Assembly: GCA_027922465.2 (NCBI GenBank)
Contig: BQMF02000344.1
Coordinates: forward strand, 186,001-250,000
Direction of reading: 5' to 3'
DNA: 64,000 nucleotides
Source: Turritopsis dohrnii
Lineage: Eukaryota; Cnidaria; Hydrozoa; Anthoathecata; Oceaniidae
This document shows positions 21,677-33,407 of the stretch, one piece after another (within the stretch, counting starts at the first letter, position 1; the number at the start of each line of letters is the position of its first letter). Position numbers and translations under genes: made by a program. The notes under the pieces were generated by a model. The model saw only the letters and a list, made by a program, of their open reading frames with translations. It was not told the origin of the DNA and did no database searches.

Positions 21677-22959
21677 CTGTGCAGTAGTATATTTTAACCT
21701 GAAGATGTAAGAGATACTTACGAAAAGTTTCGTTTTAAGAAAATATATTAGAATGTTCATGTTTTTATTATTAAAAAACTTATATATGGCAAATAAGATA
21801 CCTAATAGATTGATTATTTTCCCAAAGTGACAGAGATTTTACCCTTTCAAATTCCATTATGATGTATACTGTTTTGATTTTTGCTGAGTGGATTACATTA
21901 GAAATAATCAAGGTCAATTTTTTTCTGTATATCCTACTACCCCAGACAGAGGGTAAAGCCTAATACGCTACATTTCCAACTAGCAATAAGAATTTAAAGT
22001 CAATTAACCAAGGACCAATTAACAAAATTTTGTGGTGTAAAAGTGGTCTCATTGCAAAAATGATTATGTTGTTTGTTGTGCGGAAATAAACTCTTTCTTG
22101 TGCCAGTGGTTCAAAAAACACAAAAGGCTAAATAAAAAATGTCTGAAACGTAGTAGCAAAAGGAATGGATAAGAAATACGTATGGATGATCGCATGGATA
22201 TATTCCTAGCACACAAAGGCATAATTTTAGTGTACTTTGAAAAGTTTAGAAGCCTTACTTCTATCTAGAATATGAGAGATTGTCAAAAAGGTCAACAAAC
22301 AATATATTCCCATCCACAATTTACATTTAATAGCATGAAGGTATTGGTTTCCCAGAAACAAACCTCAAAGCAAAGCAAAGCCTTCCCGGGGAAAGGGGAA
22401 AAATGTCTACTTAACTCTAACTAAGAATGACAACTTTGCATTTTGGTAAGCAGTCCATGTACCGTAGAAACGGGAAAATTTGCCTAAAAGCCATACTTTG
22501 AAAATTTTTTTGCTCGCGCATTCAAGGTGTTATCTGACTGAATTCTACTTGGGAAATCTGATGTAAGTGAGCCAAATTGCACTTTTTGTATGACCCTGTA
22601 GGAGGTTTCATCGAGTTACGGCAGCCGAAAAGCATCTCTCTGTTAGTATTTTGATGACAATATTTGATCTTGCCAAATGAGTTCCGTTCCGCTAAAAAGC
22701 TACACTCCGCAAAAACTTTAACTACGGTTCTCTACTACGGATGCTTTGTAGTAAATCGCCGTACAAAGAACTTCAAGCTGTCAAAAAACGTGCCTTAAAG
22801 AGCTTTGTACGACACAAGTGAAATATCCTTCTCAGATTTGTTGGGGCAAGTTTGCAGCTCAAAAATTCATACCCTTAATCTGTGACGTCATTGCCACAAG
22901 CACCTGTGTATTATGCAACAGCTGCTTTTTATTCTCAGTAGAGTTTGTTTGCAGTTTAG
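21677..22959. other. Intergenic with dispersed repeat
   Basis: No gene is seen. About 22600-22700 (GGCAGCCGAAAAGCATCTCTCTG…) matches 35060-35145 in inverted orientation and so belongs to a dispersed repeat. Confidence 0.4.
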
Positions 22960-24616
22960 TTGGTATGTTTTAGTCAGTTGTTGTACTCATGTCAAATCAA
23001 CACTAAATAATTTTTTTACTCAATTACCATCTCACTAATTTTTTTGCGTCTCTCCTTCATTGGGCTTTTGTGTACCTTCTAAAACTCTAAAACCTTAAAA
23101 TCAAGCGGAATCTCTGGAAAGCATTGACAGAAATATCAGTGAAGTTCAAAATCAAACAAGACGATGAAGAAACTGATAAGTGTTGACGCGTTAGAAGCGC
23201 GACGCCAGTTTACCATGTTCTAACACCTATATATATGATATATTCATGTCAAACGTATCAAATTGAAAGTAAATGCTATCCATTTTCGAATGGGATGATA
23301 ACAGGCGTTCATGTTACCAATTTTCATACCGTTAATTTTGACGGAATGCTTCTCTACTGTCCTGAAGAGCATAAGGTCAGACAATGTTTTTAATAAAACC
23401 GGTTAGCCTCGAACGAGCTTTATAAAAACCCGTTTTGATTTATATCAACAACAATATATGAACAAGCGTTCACGCCGACCCATTCGATCAGTTATAAATG
23501 GACAGACCTATGGACTACGAGTGATTATTTGCTACTACGATTGCAAAGAGTACATTTTCAAGACTAGTGGAAACCCTGGGGAAATTTAATTGACAACGTA
23601 AAGAAGCACAGAAGATTTTTAGGATTCTTACAATTTCCAAGTCTATCAAACAGAACATTTTTTATAGAAGAAACATAAGCAATAAATGAAATTAATAAGC
23701 ATTACATGAGTATGTAGAGAGGTTATACTGTTTAGGTATTAACAAAGTGGATTTGGGTTGGGTGTCCTAAATTGCTTTCTGTTGGAAAATATTCGCAACC
23801 TCTTTCAAAAATTTAAGTCTTCATTTTATCAGCAAACGTTTTTTTTGCTGAATCAAGCAAATACAAATCAAAGAAACATCAGAAGAAAAATATACAAAAC
23901 AAATAAAAGGAAGATATGCTTCTGCCCGCGACTTACAACTAGTAGTTGAGTAATGTTTTCAAAGTTAAGTTCGGTAAAAAGTTTTTACCCGGGATACAGC
24001 ATTACTTTTACTCGCGCAAAGACCGGTGTGCAGTCAGTCGATGGCTCCTAAAGCGCATCGGAGTAGAGGATCGAGATACGACATGACTGGACTTGACACG
24101 GGTTGTAGTGCACCGCTGTCTTGAATTTTTCCTGGTGTAATCTCAAAGTCTCGAAAATCTCGAGTGGTCGCACTCGAAGGTACTAATCGCTACACCATCG
24201 CTGCACAGTACCCATTCGTTGGCCTTTTTTCACCTGTTGTTGATTCGGCTTAAGATACCAAGTGGAACTATAATGGTATTCATCTTATTAATTTATAAGT
24301 AAATTGTTCAGTAACTATGAAAACTATAAACAAAAAAAGCATATCTCTATATCTCTATATCTATTTTCAGCATTTTCGCTAAGTTAAGTTCTTCATACCT
24401 CATGTAATTCATACCTTTTTGATATACTGACGGTGTTGTCTGTATATTGAAAAAGAATGAATCCCTGGGTCGAGATTGATTAACGTACCCCCTTTATTAA
24501 GCACCCAACAAAATTATCGAATTTTGCAGTTGGAACGCCCCAGTAATATACACCTAAGGCAGATAAGATTTAGGCGTACATTATAGCGTTTTTTAAGGCG
24601 TAAAATACTTACATAG

Positions 24617-25150
24617 TGAAACCCCTATAAGACCGACACCTTTAGGAGAATGGGAAATTGCCCGTTTGTCCGTCTTAAGATTATTTCACTGTACATACAC
24701 GGTATTGTTGAATGTATGTTAACTATACTTCCAAAGCTCCTTGGATCGAAGTATGAAAACTCCGTTCTCTTTCGCCACATCTTCTTGGGGATCGTGCTTG
24801 TTGGTGTTGCATTCCTTCCTCATGGCTGTTTCTGTGTACATTTTCAATATAGTTCGTGGACGGTTACGTTTTATGGAGAAACAAAACGCAGCACCATGTT
24901 TTGTTAGTACTTCAGGGCAATGATCAACTATCCGTTCTAAACAGGTGTCCGTCTTATTAGAATCTTCCCATGTTGTGTTAGAACTTCAGGAGAATTTATA
25001 CATTTATGCAATACAGTCACTGCACAGACAACTCAACAAGATAGACAGTGGTACGGCTAATGAACGTTAACTTGGAAGAAAATCTTTATAAACAGACATC
25101 TCCAAAAAGAGGAACACATTTGTTGCCCCGACGATGTCCGCTTAAGACTA
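24617..25150. repeat. Repeated TCCGTCTTA motifs, possible DNA-transposon end
   Basis: AGTGAAACCCCTATAAGACCGACACC and several copies of GTCCGTCTTA or GTCCGCTTAAGAC in alternating orientation occur across this stretch. Such arrays resemble ends of pogo/mariner-class elements. The short frames at 24650-24923 run through the array and are not genes. Confidence 0.3.
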
Positions 25151-25855
25151 AAACAAACTTTAAACTTTACTAACCAGCATCATTGGTGATGTCTTCAATA
25201 TAGTCAATGTCTTATGGTGAATTTATATCAGAATTGTTAACAATCAGTTTGTGTATAATAAGATTGTCATTTACTAATACTCCTGATTGTGTTTGTTCCA
25301 GAATTTATCTGCTTATTACAGAGATCTATGACCTTTATAATGGCTTGAAAGAGAGATTCCAAAAGTCAATTTACAGTTCTAGAAAGCCTAATTATACAGT
25401 TCCACCTCCTTTTCACGTTTTCGTATGTTTTAATACCTGAGATCTTAAAGGCAGAGGAGCTAAAGAAACAAAATTTCATACAACCCCAGCGGTGAAAATC
25501 GTCCAAACATCACGGGGATGAAGATCATTTTTTAAAAATAGTGTGTATATTTCTGCAGAAATGCACTCCTTTACTATTATTTTTATAAAACATTTGCCCG
25601 CTTAAAAAGAATCTACAGTCATTGATTGGATAGATCTGTTAAATGCAAAAACCTCTTTTACATTACCACTTACTGAAACTTAGTTGACTGCGCTTCAAAT
25701 AAGTTTTTCAAACAATCGCTTCTAGTAAGTAAATTTATAACAAGCGCCCAGTATGTAAATCATTTTATAGAGAGAAAAAACAACAAAAAACAAGATATCC
25801 GTAATAAGTTTTCTTTAAACGTTGTTTACTGACTCTCTTATGTAATCTTTCCCTT

Positions 25856-28263
25856 TTACTTCTTCCCTTTGCATAAATGCGGGAATTTGACGCATGCGAT
25901 TCGAATTCGCAATCGATATCGTTTCTGATGTTGAATGAGTCCTCTTCGCCATGACGGAAGTCGCCATCTTTTCCTGGATGACTTCCAGTCTACGAAAATA
26001 AATGGTTTTACCATCTTTTAGCTATAAAGCAGGGCCATATTTTCACTTTAAAATTATTGGAATCACTGTTGCCCTAGAATTTGTTAATTTTTTTTTTTTT
26101 TTTTTTTTGTAAACATGAAAATTTTCAGAAAATTCGATCTGCAAAAAAAGTATTTTTCTTACCATTCTGTTCTTGGCCATCAGCTTCATCTTGCATTTCA
26201 TCGAAAGCTACACAAAAATGATTCAGAATAAATTCAAAGCGTAAGGAATGCCCAATTTTTTTTATTTTTTTTTTTACTCACCCCACTTAAAGCCGAAGCC
26301 ACTACAAGGAGTGGGGCTATACATATTCTGGATGTTCATCTTTGCATTAATCTCCCCGACTAGCCTTCACTTTCCCCAAAATACATCAGGGAATCGAGCT
26401 AGTTGCAGTACTTCCAGGAGTCGTGACTTTTTTAACACCCGACCTCAGCGGGGTTTGTACCCTCAATATTGGGTTCCCGAGCTCAACGCTTTAACCACTA
26501 AGCCACTACTGCATTATTCAAATTCAATGAAAACATCTATGTAACTTTTCGTAACTACGCTTAAACCTCAGGTGAGGAACTACCAAAAGGTGGAAGTAAC
26601 CATTGTTTATTGGTCTTCATCGATTTAAACTTTTACGCCAGCAAAAACGTCTTTTAGAAAGTTTTAGAGTGACTCTCCATGAGTCAAGGGCTCTTTAACA
26701 TCAGGCAGGAATATTTCTGTTCTCAGTATCTCATTACACAAGACAAAATCCGTACATGTGCATTTAAGTCAATCATGCCATATCGATTTGTAAAAAAATA
26801 TAAATACTGCTTCTTTATAAATATTTTAAAACTCATTTTAATTTGTAAAAGCAATTTATACATAACAAGAAGCCGCTTGGCTTGAAGACTTCAAGACTAA
26901 ATTGCCCAATTTTAGTCAAACCTGGCAATATCATTGTCAAATTTGAAATCAGCACCTTTCAAATGTGATCCGTGCAAAATTTCATGAAAATTGAAGAACT
27001 TTCGAAATTTGGTCCTAATTTGGCCTAAATTGCCCAATTTTAGTCAAACTTCGCAATATCATTGTCAAATTCGAAATCAGCACCTTTCAAATGTGATCCG
27101 TGCAAAATTTCATGAAAAATGAAGAACTTTCAAAATTTGGTCCTAATTTGGCCTAAATTGCCCAATTTTAGTCAAACTTCGCAATATCATTGTCAAATTC
27201 GAAATCAGCACCTATCAAATGTGATCCGTGCAAATTTTTGCGAAAATTGAAGAATTTTCGAAATTTGGTCCAAATTTGGCCTAAATTGGCCAATTTTAGT
27301 CAAACCTGACAATTTGCCCAAATTTGCGAATTCGGCAACGATGTAAACGCTGCACGAAAACGTTCATAACTTGGAGGAGTAGTAGTAGTAGTAGGAGGAG
27401 GAGGAGAAACCACGGGTATTTTAAATACTTTACTCCACCACTGGTGTCGTAAAGTCAACAAGCACTATCACAACCAACAGTTTTATCAACAATCTCCACT
27501 GACCACTTCTTTATCCAAAGTACTTCTTTACGTAAGTCTGCTTAAGACCAGGTTGCAAGTTTACCTTCATCTTCTTCACTTTCATCATCATTCAAAAGTT
27601 CTTCTAGTTTCAGGTCATACTCTAGCAAAACAAACAGATGTCACTCAAAATGTTAAATAACAACCAGTAACCTGCAAAACCAATTATGTCGACAGAAAAG
27701 AGAGACTGGAGAAAGGTTTTCTAATAAGAAATCCAATTATCCTATGAAAAAATAAATCAGTTTGACCAATTTTCTGACTCACCGATTTCATTTCTCAAGT
27801 GATTCAGCAGATAATCTTTTTCTCGTTTCTCGTTGCCTAGGAAAATCAGACAGCAAAGGATAAACACTTTTTGTTTAGTCCTAACCATATTGTTTCACAT
27901 ATCCAATACACTCCTGTGAGGCAGTTGTTGTAGAAAAGAGGCTGCTAGGACTAACCATGTTCAAACAAAACCAAATTTGAAAACGCCATTATCGTAGGAA
28001 GCAACCAAAATAGTATTTAGGCTATCCTATAGCATCGGACTAACACAGTTGTAGGAAAACTTAAGTTAGTTCCAGATATAAAGATTAGTTCCTTCTATCT
28101 AGCTACAGAGATTCCATAATGTTTTTGCTCAATTTCCTTCGCGTAAAACCACTATTATAGAACAAACGTTTAAAACATCAAAATAATGGAGGATAGAACA
28201 ACCCCACATACCTGAGGCAATTCCAATAACAGCAAGGGCGGCTATCAAGAACAGATATTTCAT
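25856..28263 (-). CDS. Arminin-like antimicrobial peptide precursor, gene 3
   Basis: Five minus-strand exons (28263-28212, 27836-27783, 27621-27565, 26207-26163, 25989-25856), all phase 1 with GT/AG sites, give 113 residues. The signal peptide M-K-Y-L-F-L-I-A-A-L-A-V is followed by an acidic propiece (…L-E-E-L-L-N-D-D-E-S-E-E-D-E…) closely matching gene 1 exon by exon, with equal exon lengths for exons 1-4. The 44-residue last exon encodes a basic peptide rich in Arg and Trp (S-R-K-R-W-R-L-P-S-W-R-R-G). It ends with the loop C-VKFPHL-C and K-G-K-K. It lacks the P-W-R-R junction of genes 1 and 2, so the mature region has diverged while the loop is kept. Predicted to be a secreted cationic defence peptide. 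Confidence 0.78.
26256..26512 (-). repeat. tRNA-derived SINE in an intron of gene 3
   Basis: On the minus strand a tRNA-like head (A box TGGCTTAGTGGTTAAAGC at 26505-26488, B box GGTACAAACCCC at 26461-26450) leads into a body and a poly(A) tail, seen as the T run at 26256-26275. It lies in the intron between the third and fourth coding exons of gene 3 and is absent from the matching intron of gene 4, so it inserted after the duplication or was lost from unit B. Confidence 0.6.
26869..27450. repeat. Dispersed repeat with 128-bp tandem array
   Basis: A 128-bp unit (starting ATTGCCCAATTTTAGTCAAAC) is repeated at 26901, 27029, 27157 and, partly, 27285. The outer edges match other places in the window. 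AAGAAGCCGCTTGGCTTGAAGACTT recurs inverted at about 5428, and the GGAGGAGTAGTAGTAGTAG to TACTCCACCAC stretch recurs inverted at 525-605. It sits in an intron of gene 3 and is missing from gene 4. Confidence 0.6.
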
Positions 28264-28320
28264 TGTGACTCAACCAAATTATAAAAATGATATTATAACT
28301 AAGATCAAGCACGAGCCATT

Positions 28321-28327
28321 TGATATA
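28321..28327 (-). promoter_or_regulatory. TATA-like element of arminin-like gene 3
   Basis: TATATCA on the minus strand lies about 58 bp upstream of the start codon, at the same place as TATAAAA in gene 4. An unspliced, short 5' UTR is implied, unlike genes 1 and 2. Confidence 0.35.
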
Positions 28328-29881
28328 TGACTTTCATAAGTAAGTATCTTTATGAACAAAAACACGCAAAGTAAACATCATAAACGATGTTATTCCTTTA
28401 CTGTGTTTACAAAACAAACAAACGTATTGACATCGATCTATTCTACATTTCTAAAAAACCACACAAAGTAAACATTACCTATAGGCCCAATAGTCTTATA
28501 CTCCTTCACTTTGTTTGTGAACTTTAAAAAAAATACAAAAAAATGAATAAACTTTAAAGGACGTACATACGTATTATGCATGTATTCTTGCAAAATTTCA
28601 TCCATAATTCACTAGTAAGTCTCGTTTTTCAGAAGCTTAGGAATACTTAACATCTTTCTTGCCGTACTTGTTGTTTCTTCTATTATCTCTCAGGCAAGCA
28701 TTAGAACGAAAATCAACAAAGTAAAATTCAAATATTTCTTCCAACCTTACAAAAGTAGAACAATCTTAAAAATACATTCTTTGTATATCAGAAATAAGCA
28801 CACTTAAGTTATCAACACACATACATTTTCACAGTTTGTTTTTTAATAAGCTGATATGTATCCTATGATACTTACGTTATGATTTTTAGTAATGGAAAGG
28901 CTCTAAAAGGTTCTACAGTCGTGAGAAAGTAACTCAATCTTTTGAAAGGAGGTTAAAGCTAATATAGAGATTTCTAAGCGAGCTTGGGAGTACTTTAGGA
29001 AGCATCTGACAAATAAACCAAAACCTTGGTGTAAAAAAATACATATGAATGAAATAATAGGGCCATGTATATTTAATGTGACAATAGACCTTGGGTTCAC
29101 GTTTTAATTGACCATAATTTGAACTTAGTTGGTGTATTTTAGTCTGTTGCTGTATTCATGTCAAATCAACATTTTTTACTCAGTTGCTTACTTACTTATT
29201 TCTTCTGATTCATGAAGTGTATCAGAAAATCCCTTCTAAAATCGAGCAGCATGTCTAGAAAACATCGACAGAAATATCAGTGAAGTTAAAAATGAAACAA
29301 GACGATGAAGAAACAGCTTGGTGTTGACGTGTTAATAGCTCAACGGCAGTTTACCTTGTTTTAAACAACCTGGTGATATATTTATGTCAAAACGTATGTC
29401 AAAATGTAAATTTCATCCATTTTCGAGTTGGATTTTGTCAGCCGTGCATGTTATCAATTTTCATATTGTTAATTTTGACGGAACCCGTCTTTACTATCCT
29501 GAAGGGCATAAGGTCAGACATTGTTGTTATATGACTCGTAAACGCGAATAAAACTGGTTTAACTTGAACAATCTTTATAAAAACTCGTTTTGATTTTCAT
29601 CTAAGTTATAGTATAAGCAACCCGTTCATACCGATTCATCCGATCAGTTATAAATGGACAGCCCAATGAGATTACGAATGATTTTTTTGCTATTACGATT
29701 GCAAAAGAGTACATTTCCATGACTATAGGAAATTTTAGTTAACAACGTGAAGCACAGACAATTTTGACAACTTTCAAATCTATCAAACTGATACAGTGAA
29801 AGAATTTGTAGACTTCAGTGAGAAGCTCTGCTGAATCGGCAACAAAAATAGCAACCGATAAGCATTTTAATACAAAAACGA

Positions 29882-29963
29882 AAAACGTCATTACAGCACA
29901 TTACTCGATCTACTTGATTATAGCATCAAGTAGATCGAATAATGTGTTGTAATAACGTTTTTT
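29882..29963. repeat. 38-bp-arm imperfect hairpin
   Basis: Positions 29882-29919 and 29926-29963 are reverse complements with about three or four mismatches and a 6-base loop (around TCGATCTACTTGAT/ATCAAGTAGATCGA). The corresponding part of unit A lacks it. It could be a tiny foldback insertion or the stem of a structured RNA; no promoter is recognisable. Confidence 0.55.
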
Positions 29964-30698
29964 AGCTTGTATGTAAGCTTATTAACGCCGAATTCATCAA
30001 CAACCTTTTCGTCGTAATTTGTATGAATTGACCTCATGTCGACACATTTAGAGTGAGAGACAAAGCTAAGTTTTCACATTGTCATGAAAGGAAAATTAGG
30101 CTTTTCTAGAGGCTGGACCTAACGAACCACTTTTTTAATCTCGCTAAAAAAAGACGTTTTGGCAAGGCTGCAACTTGTAGCGTTTAAGCAGTGATTTGCA
30201 ATTTATCAAATGTTCAAAATAATGTAGTTTAACTCATCTTCAATCTCACTTAGATTCATCCTTATTATCCGTAGTCCCATTTGTTGGCCTTTTTTCCCCT
30301 GGTGTAGATTCGGCTTAAGACAGAAAATGAAGCTATAAAAGTATTCCTTTTATTTATTTATAACGTAATAATTCAGTAACTATAAAAGCATAGCTTTATA
30401 TCTCTTTTCAGCAATTTCGCAAGTTATCATAGCTCCTGTAATTTGAATGTTTTCGATATACTAGCGTCGTCTGTATATTGAAAAGGAATCAAAGTCGGGT
30501 TCGAATTTGGATTAATGTTGACGATTTTGTAAGCGTATCCCTTTTATTAACCACACAACAAATTATCGAATTTTCCAGTAACAAACACCCAGAACCAGAA
30601 CTAAAGCGTGCACTGCAGTGTTTTTTAAATACCTATACAGTGAAAACCTCGCACATCCTTTTTAAAATGACCGTAAGTGTTGTGGAGGTCTATTGGAG

Positions 30699-31415
30699 CA
30701 TGGAGGTATAAAACAGAAGGAGAACGAACTCTTATTTTTCTATTATTCAGATAATGACTATTCTATTCATTGCGGTATCACTTTGATGTCATCCGTGATG
30801 CGCTTTCGGCTGGTTGTCGGTGAAACGAATACTTTTTTAAAAATTAACGACAATTTAAAAACCAAATATCATCCATTATAACAACGGATCAACTTGCTGC
30901 ATAGTGACAAGCAGATTATTAAACCTAAAGCTTCCTTGAGAAACAAATGAAAATCTATGTTTTTATACAGAGTTGAAGATATCGCGCAATTCATGTATAA
31001 GTTCCAATCTACATATCTTCTGACTTAAATGCGCCTCGATAGTGCCGCGGTACGTGCAAAAACTTAGGATTATTCTCTCTTCAAAAACTGAAGCTCGGCG
31101 AAACTGCTTGAGGGGATCACGAGATATATAGACCTAAAGTTGCAATGTTTTCGTTGCATATTTGTGACGTTTTTGCATAATTCTCCCAATTCCTACAGAT
31201 TCTGCATGCTAAGAACTTTACCCTAACGATCTTTAATCACATTGGAGAATTGATATGAACGAAATTTTCACGCAAGAACGCCAAAATTATAAAAATTATG
31301 CAAGATGATAGCAATTATATGTTATTACACACTGAGGACTTAAACAATGCAGCGCATCACGGATAGTACAATAGCAGATTTTGAGTTCGTTCTCCTTCTA
31401 TTTTATACCTCCATG
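30699..31415. mobile_element. 717-bp TIR element with 7-bp target duplication
   Basis: About 33-bp inverted ends (CATGGAGGTATAAAA, then AGAAGGAGAACGAACTC) face each other. The direct repeat ATTGGAG flanks both sides (30692-30698 and 31416-31422). Weaker inverted similarity continues inward (CATCCGTGATGCGCT near 30789 and its complement near 31346). No transposase is encoded; the open frames inside are short and unsupported. The superfamily is undecided. Confidence 0.65.
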
Positions 31416-31842
31416 ATTGGAGTTTAAATCCATGGAGTTTGCGATACGTCTACTAAATGAAAAGAACTCATTTATAAAGCAACGATATATATGACTTACT
31501 AAATCGCTGCATTTCAATTAACGAAACCACCACAGGGAGTTAGAATTTGCTTTAGTTTTATCTGTTCTTATTGTTAGTGTAAGCAGGGATACACATCCCT
31601 GTCATAATGGCAGAAGTGGCTTTAAGATATTTTTTCTTGAATTTGGGGACCGCTTTTATTGGCGGACGGTCTCTATTCGAGAAAAAACGATAACATTCCC
31701 TTTCAGGAAAGTAAAATAAATTTATAGAGCGACCAGTGTTAAATAAAACAAAAAACAAGATACTAGAAAATAAGTTTTAATCCATATGAACTACAGTTTA
31801 AACGTTACTCCGTGATTTTCTCATGTACTCGTGCCTTTCCAT

Positions 31843-33345
31843 TTACTTTCCTTTACATAATTTCGGGAAATTTTTGCAGATTCGAAATCGAATGTGAGTT
31901 CGATATGGCCTTCGTAAAATTCCTCGTCGCCATGATGGAAATCGCCATCTTTTTCTTGATGACTTCGAATGATGATCTACGAAAACAAAAAGTTTTTTAA
32001 TCTTTATCTCCATTTATTGTCTTGTGTACAGAATTTTAAAACAAGGCATTTTATTTCATTCTGTTGTAGATGTTGTGGAACCGTGTTGCCAAGTAATTCG
32101 CTAAACTTATTTTTTTGTAAATATGAAAATGTTTAATCAGGAAGAATAGAAAATAAAAATGTTTCATACCATTCTGTTCTTGGGCATAAGCTTCTTCTTG
32201 CATTTCATCGAGAGCTGCACAAAAGCAATTCATAATAAGTTCATAGTTAAGAAATACCCAAATCACAATTCCAATTATATGAGGAATATTTCTCAATTAA
32301 AGTTACATAAACGTAACTATACTATAACGTGGAAATAACCGTTGCTTAAGTCTTCATGAATTAAACTTTCTTTAAGAGAACCTTCTTTAAAAACAAAAGC
32401 GGAGAGACATTTTTAGAGCGAATCTCAGTGACTCAATGTTACATCAGCCAGGAATAGCACAAAATCATATTAGTACACAAGACAGAACGCATACAACAGT
32501 AGAAATGCTACTTCTCTATAAAATTTTTAAAATTCATTCCAAAAATTATTTGTATATGAACAACAGTATGACAACAAGCAAATTAATCAACATTCTGTAC
32601 TGACCAACCCTTATCCACTGTATGTCGTTATGTTGACCAAGTTAACACCAGGTTAAGTAGTTTACCTTCATCATCTTCACTTTCATCATCGTCCAAAAGG
32701 TCTTCTAGTCTCATGTCATTCTCTAGTAAAACAAGCTTAACGTCAAGCAAACGGCTGAAAAGCAACTGGAAATCAGCAACTACAATTATGGTAATAGACG
32801 AGAAAGACCAAGTATAGTATTTTAGTAAGAAATCAAATCATCCTATGTAAAAATAAATCAGTTTGATCATTTTTATGACTCACCTATTTCATTTCTCAAG
32901 TCATTCAGCAGAAAATCTTTCTCTCGTTTCTCATTGCCTAGAAAAATCAGTCAGCGAATGATGTATACCTTTTTCGGTAACGATAATGATATCGTCTTCA
33001 CGTTGTAGAAAAGACGCTATGAAAACTAAGTTTGTTAAAGGTAAGAATGGAATAAAACTGTTAAAGAAAAAAGCCTGATTCCATTCAATCGTAATGGTTG
33101 TTCACGACCCCGAGAACGTCATTAAACTGGGTGAAATAAACATGCCAAAGATTTATTGCTGATCTAAGACTGCATGTCATTCTACCAATCATCTTTTTCA
33201 TGACAGTTATTAATCAAACTTAGGAAAGTACCATTATATAGAAAAAAACAATAGGAACATCAAAAGACAGAAGGATTGAACAAATCCCCTTACCTGAGGC
33301 AATTCCAATAACAGCAAGCGCGGCTATCAATAACAAATATTTCAT
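31843..33345 (-). CDS. Arminin-like antimicrobial peptide precursor, gene 4
   Basis: Exons 33345-33294, 32937-32884, 32722-32666, 32214-32170 and 31976-31843 have the same lengths as in gene 3 and the same phase-1 joins, giving 113 residues. The signal peptide is M-K-Y-L-L-L-I-A-A-L-A-V and the propiece is acidic (…L-L-D-D-D-E-S-E-D-D-E…). The last exon starts D-H-H-S-K-S-S-R-K-R-W-R. Its loop is C-KNFPKL-C and it ends K-G-K, one Lys shorter than the others. The paralogue pair 3/4 differs much more in the last exon than in exons 1-4. Predicted secreted cationic peptide; whether it is expressed cannot be judged here. Confidence 0.78.
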
Positions 33346-33400
33346 TGTGGCTCCACCAAATGATAAAAATGATAATATAACTAACATCAAGCACGAACCA

Positions 33401-33407
33401 TTTTATA
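33401..33407 (-). promoter_or_regulatory. TATA box of arminin-like gene 4
   Basis: TATAAAA on the minus strand lies about 56 bp upstream of the start codon, which predicts a leader of roughly 25-30 nt with no intron. Confidence 0.5.

Larger units (their letters stand above)
22960..29041. repeat. Segmental duplication unit A (contains arminin-like gene 3)
   Basis: Blocks spread through this interval align in order with 29125-34090. Examples are GACAGAAATATCAGTGAAGTT at 23130 versus 29270, the propiece exons, and TTTCAGAAGCTTAGGA at 28629 versus 33707. The start codons of the two genes are 5082 bp apart. Unit A is about 1 kb longer because it carries extra insertions (24460-25170, a SINE at 26256-26512, and 26869-27450). 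Confidence 0.75.

Noticed and set aside
24000..24220. GC-rich block as a structured RNA gene
   Set aside because: No recognisable RNA family signature or promoter boxes; it looks like an insertion specific to duplication unit A.
24650..24923. Hydrophobic plus-strand frames near a GTCCGTCTTA array
   Set aside because: Overlapping frames in a repeat array with no splice support.
26901..27310. CRISPR-like array
   Set aside because: Unit is 128 bp with no spacer diversity, in eukaryotic intronic DNA; an ordinary tandem repeat.
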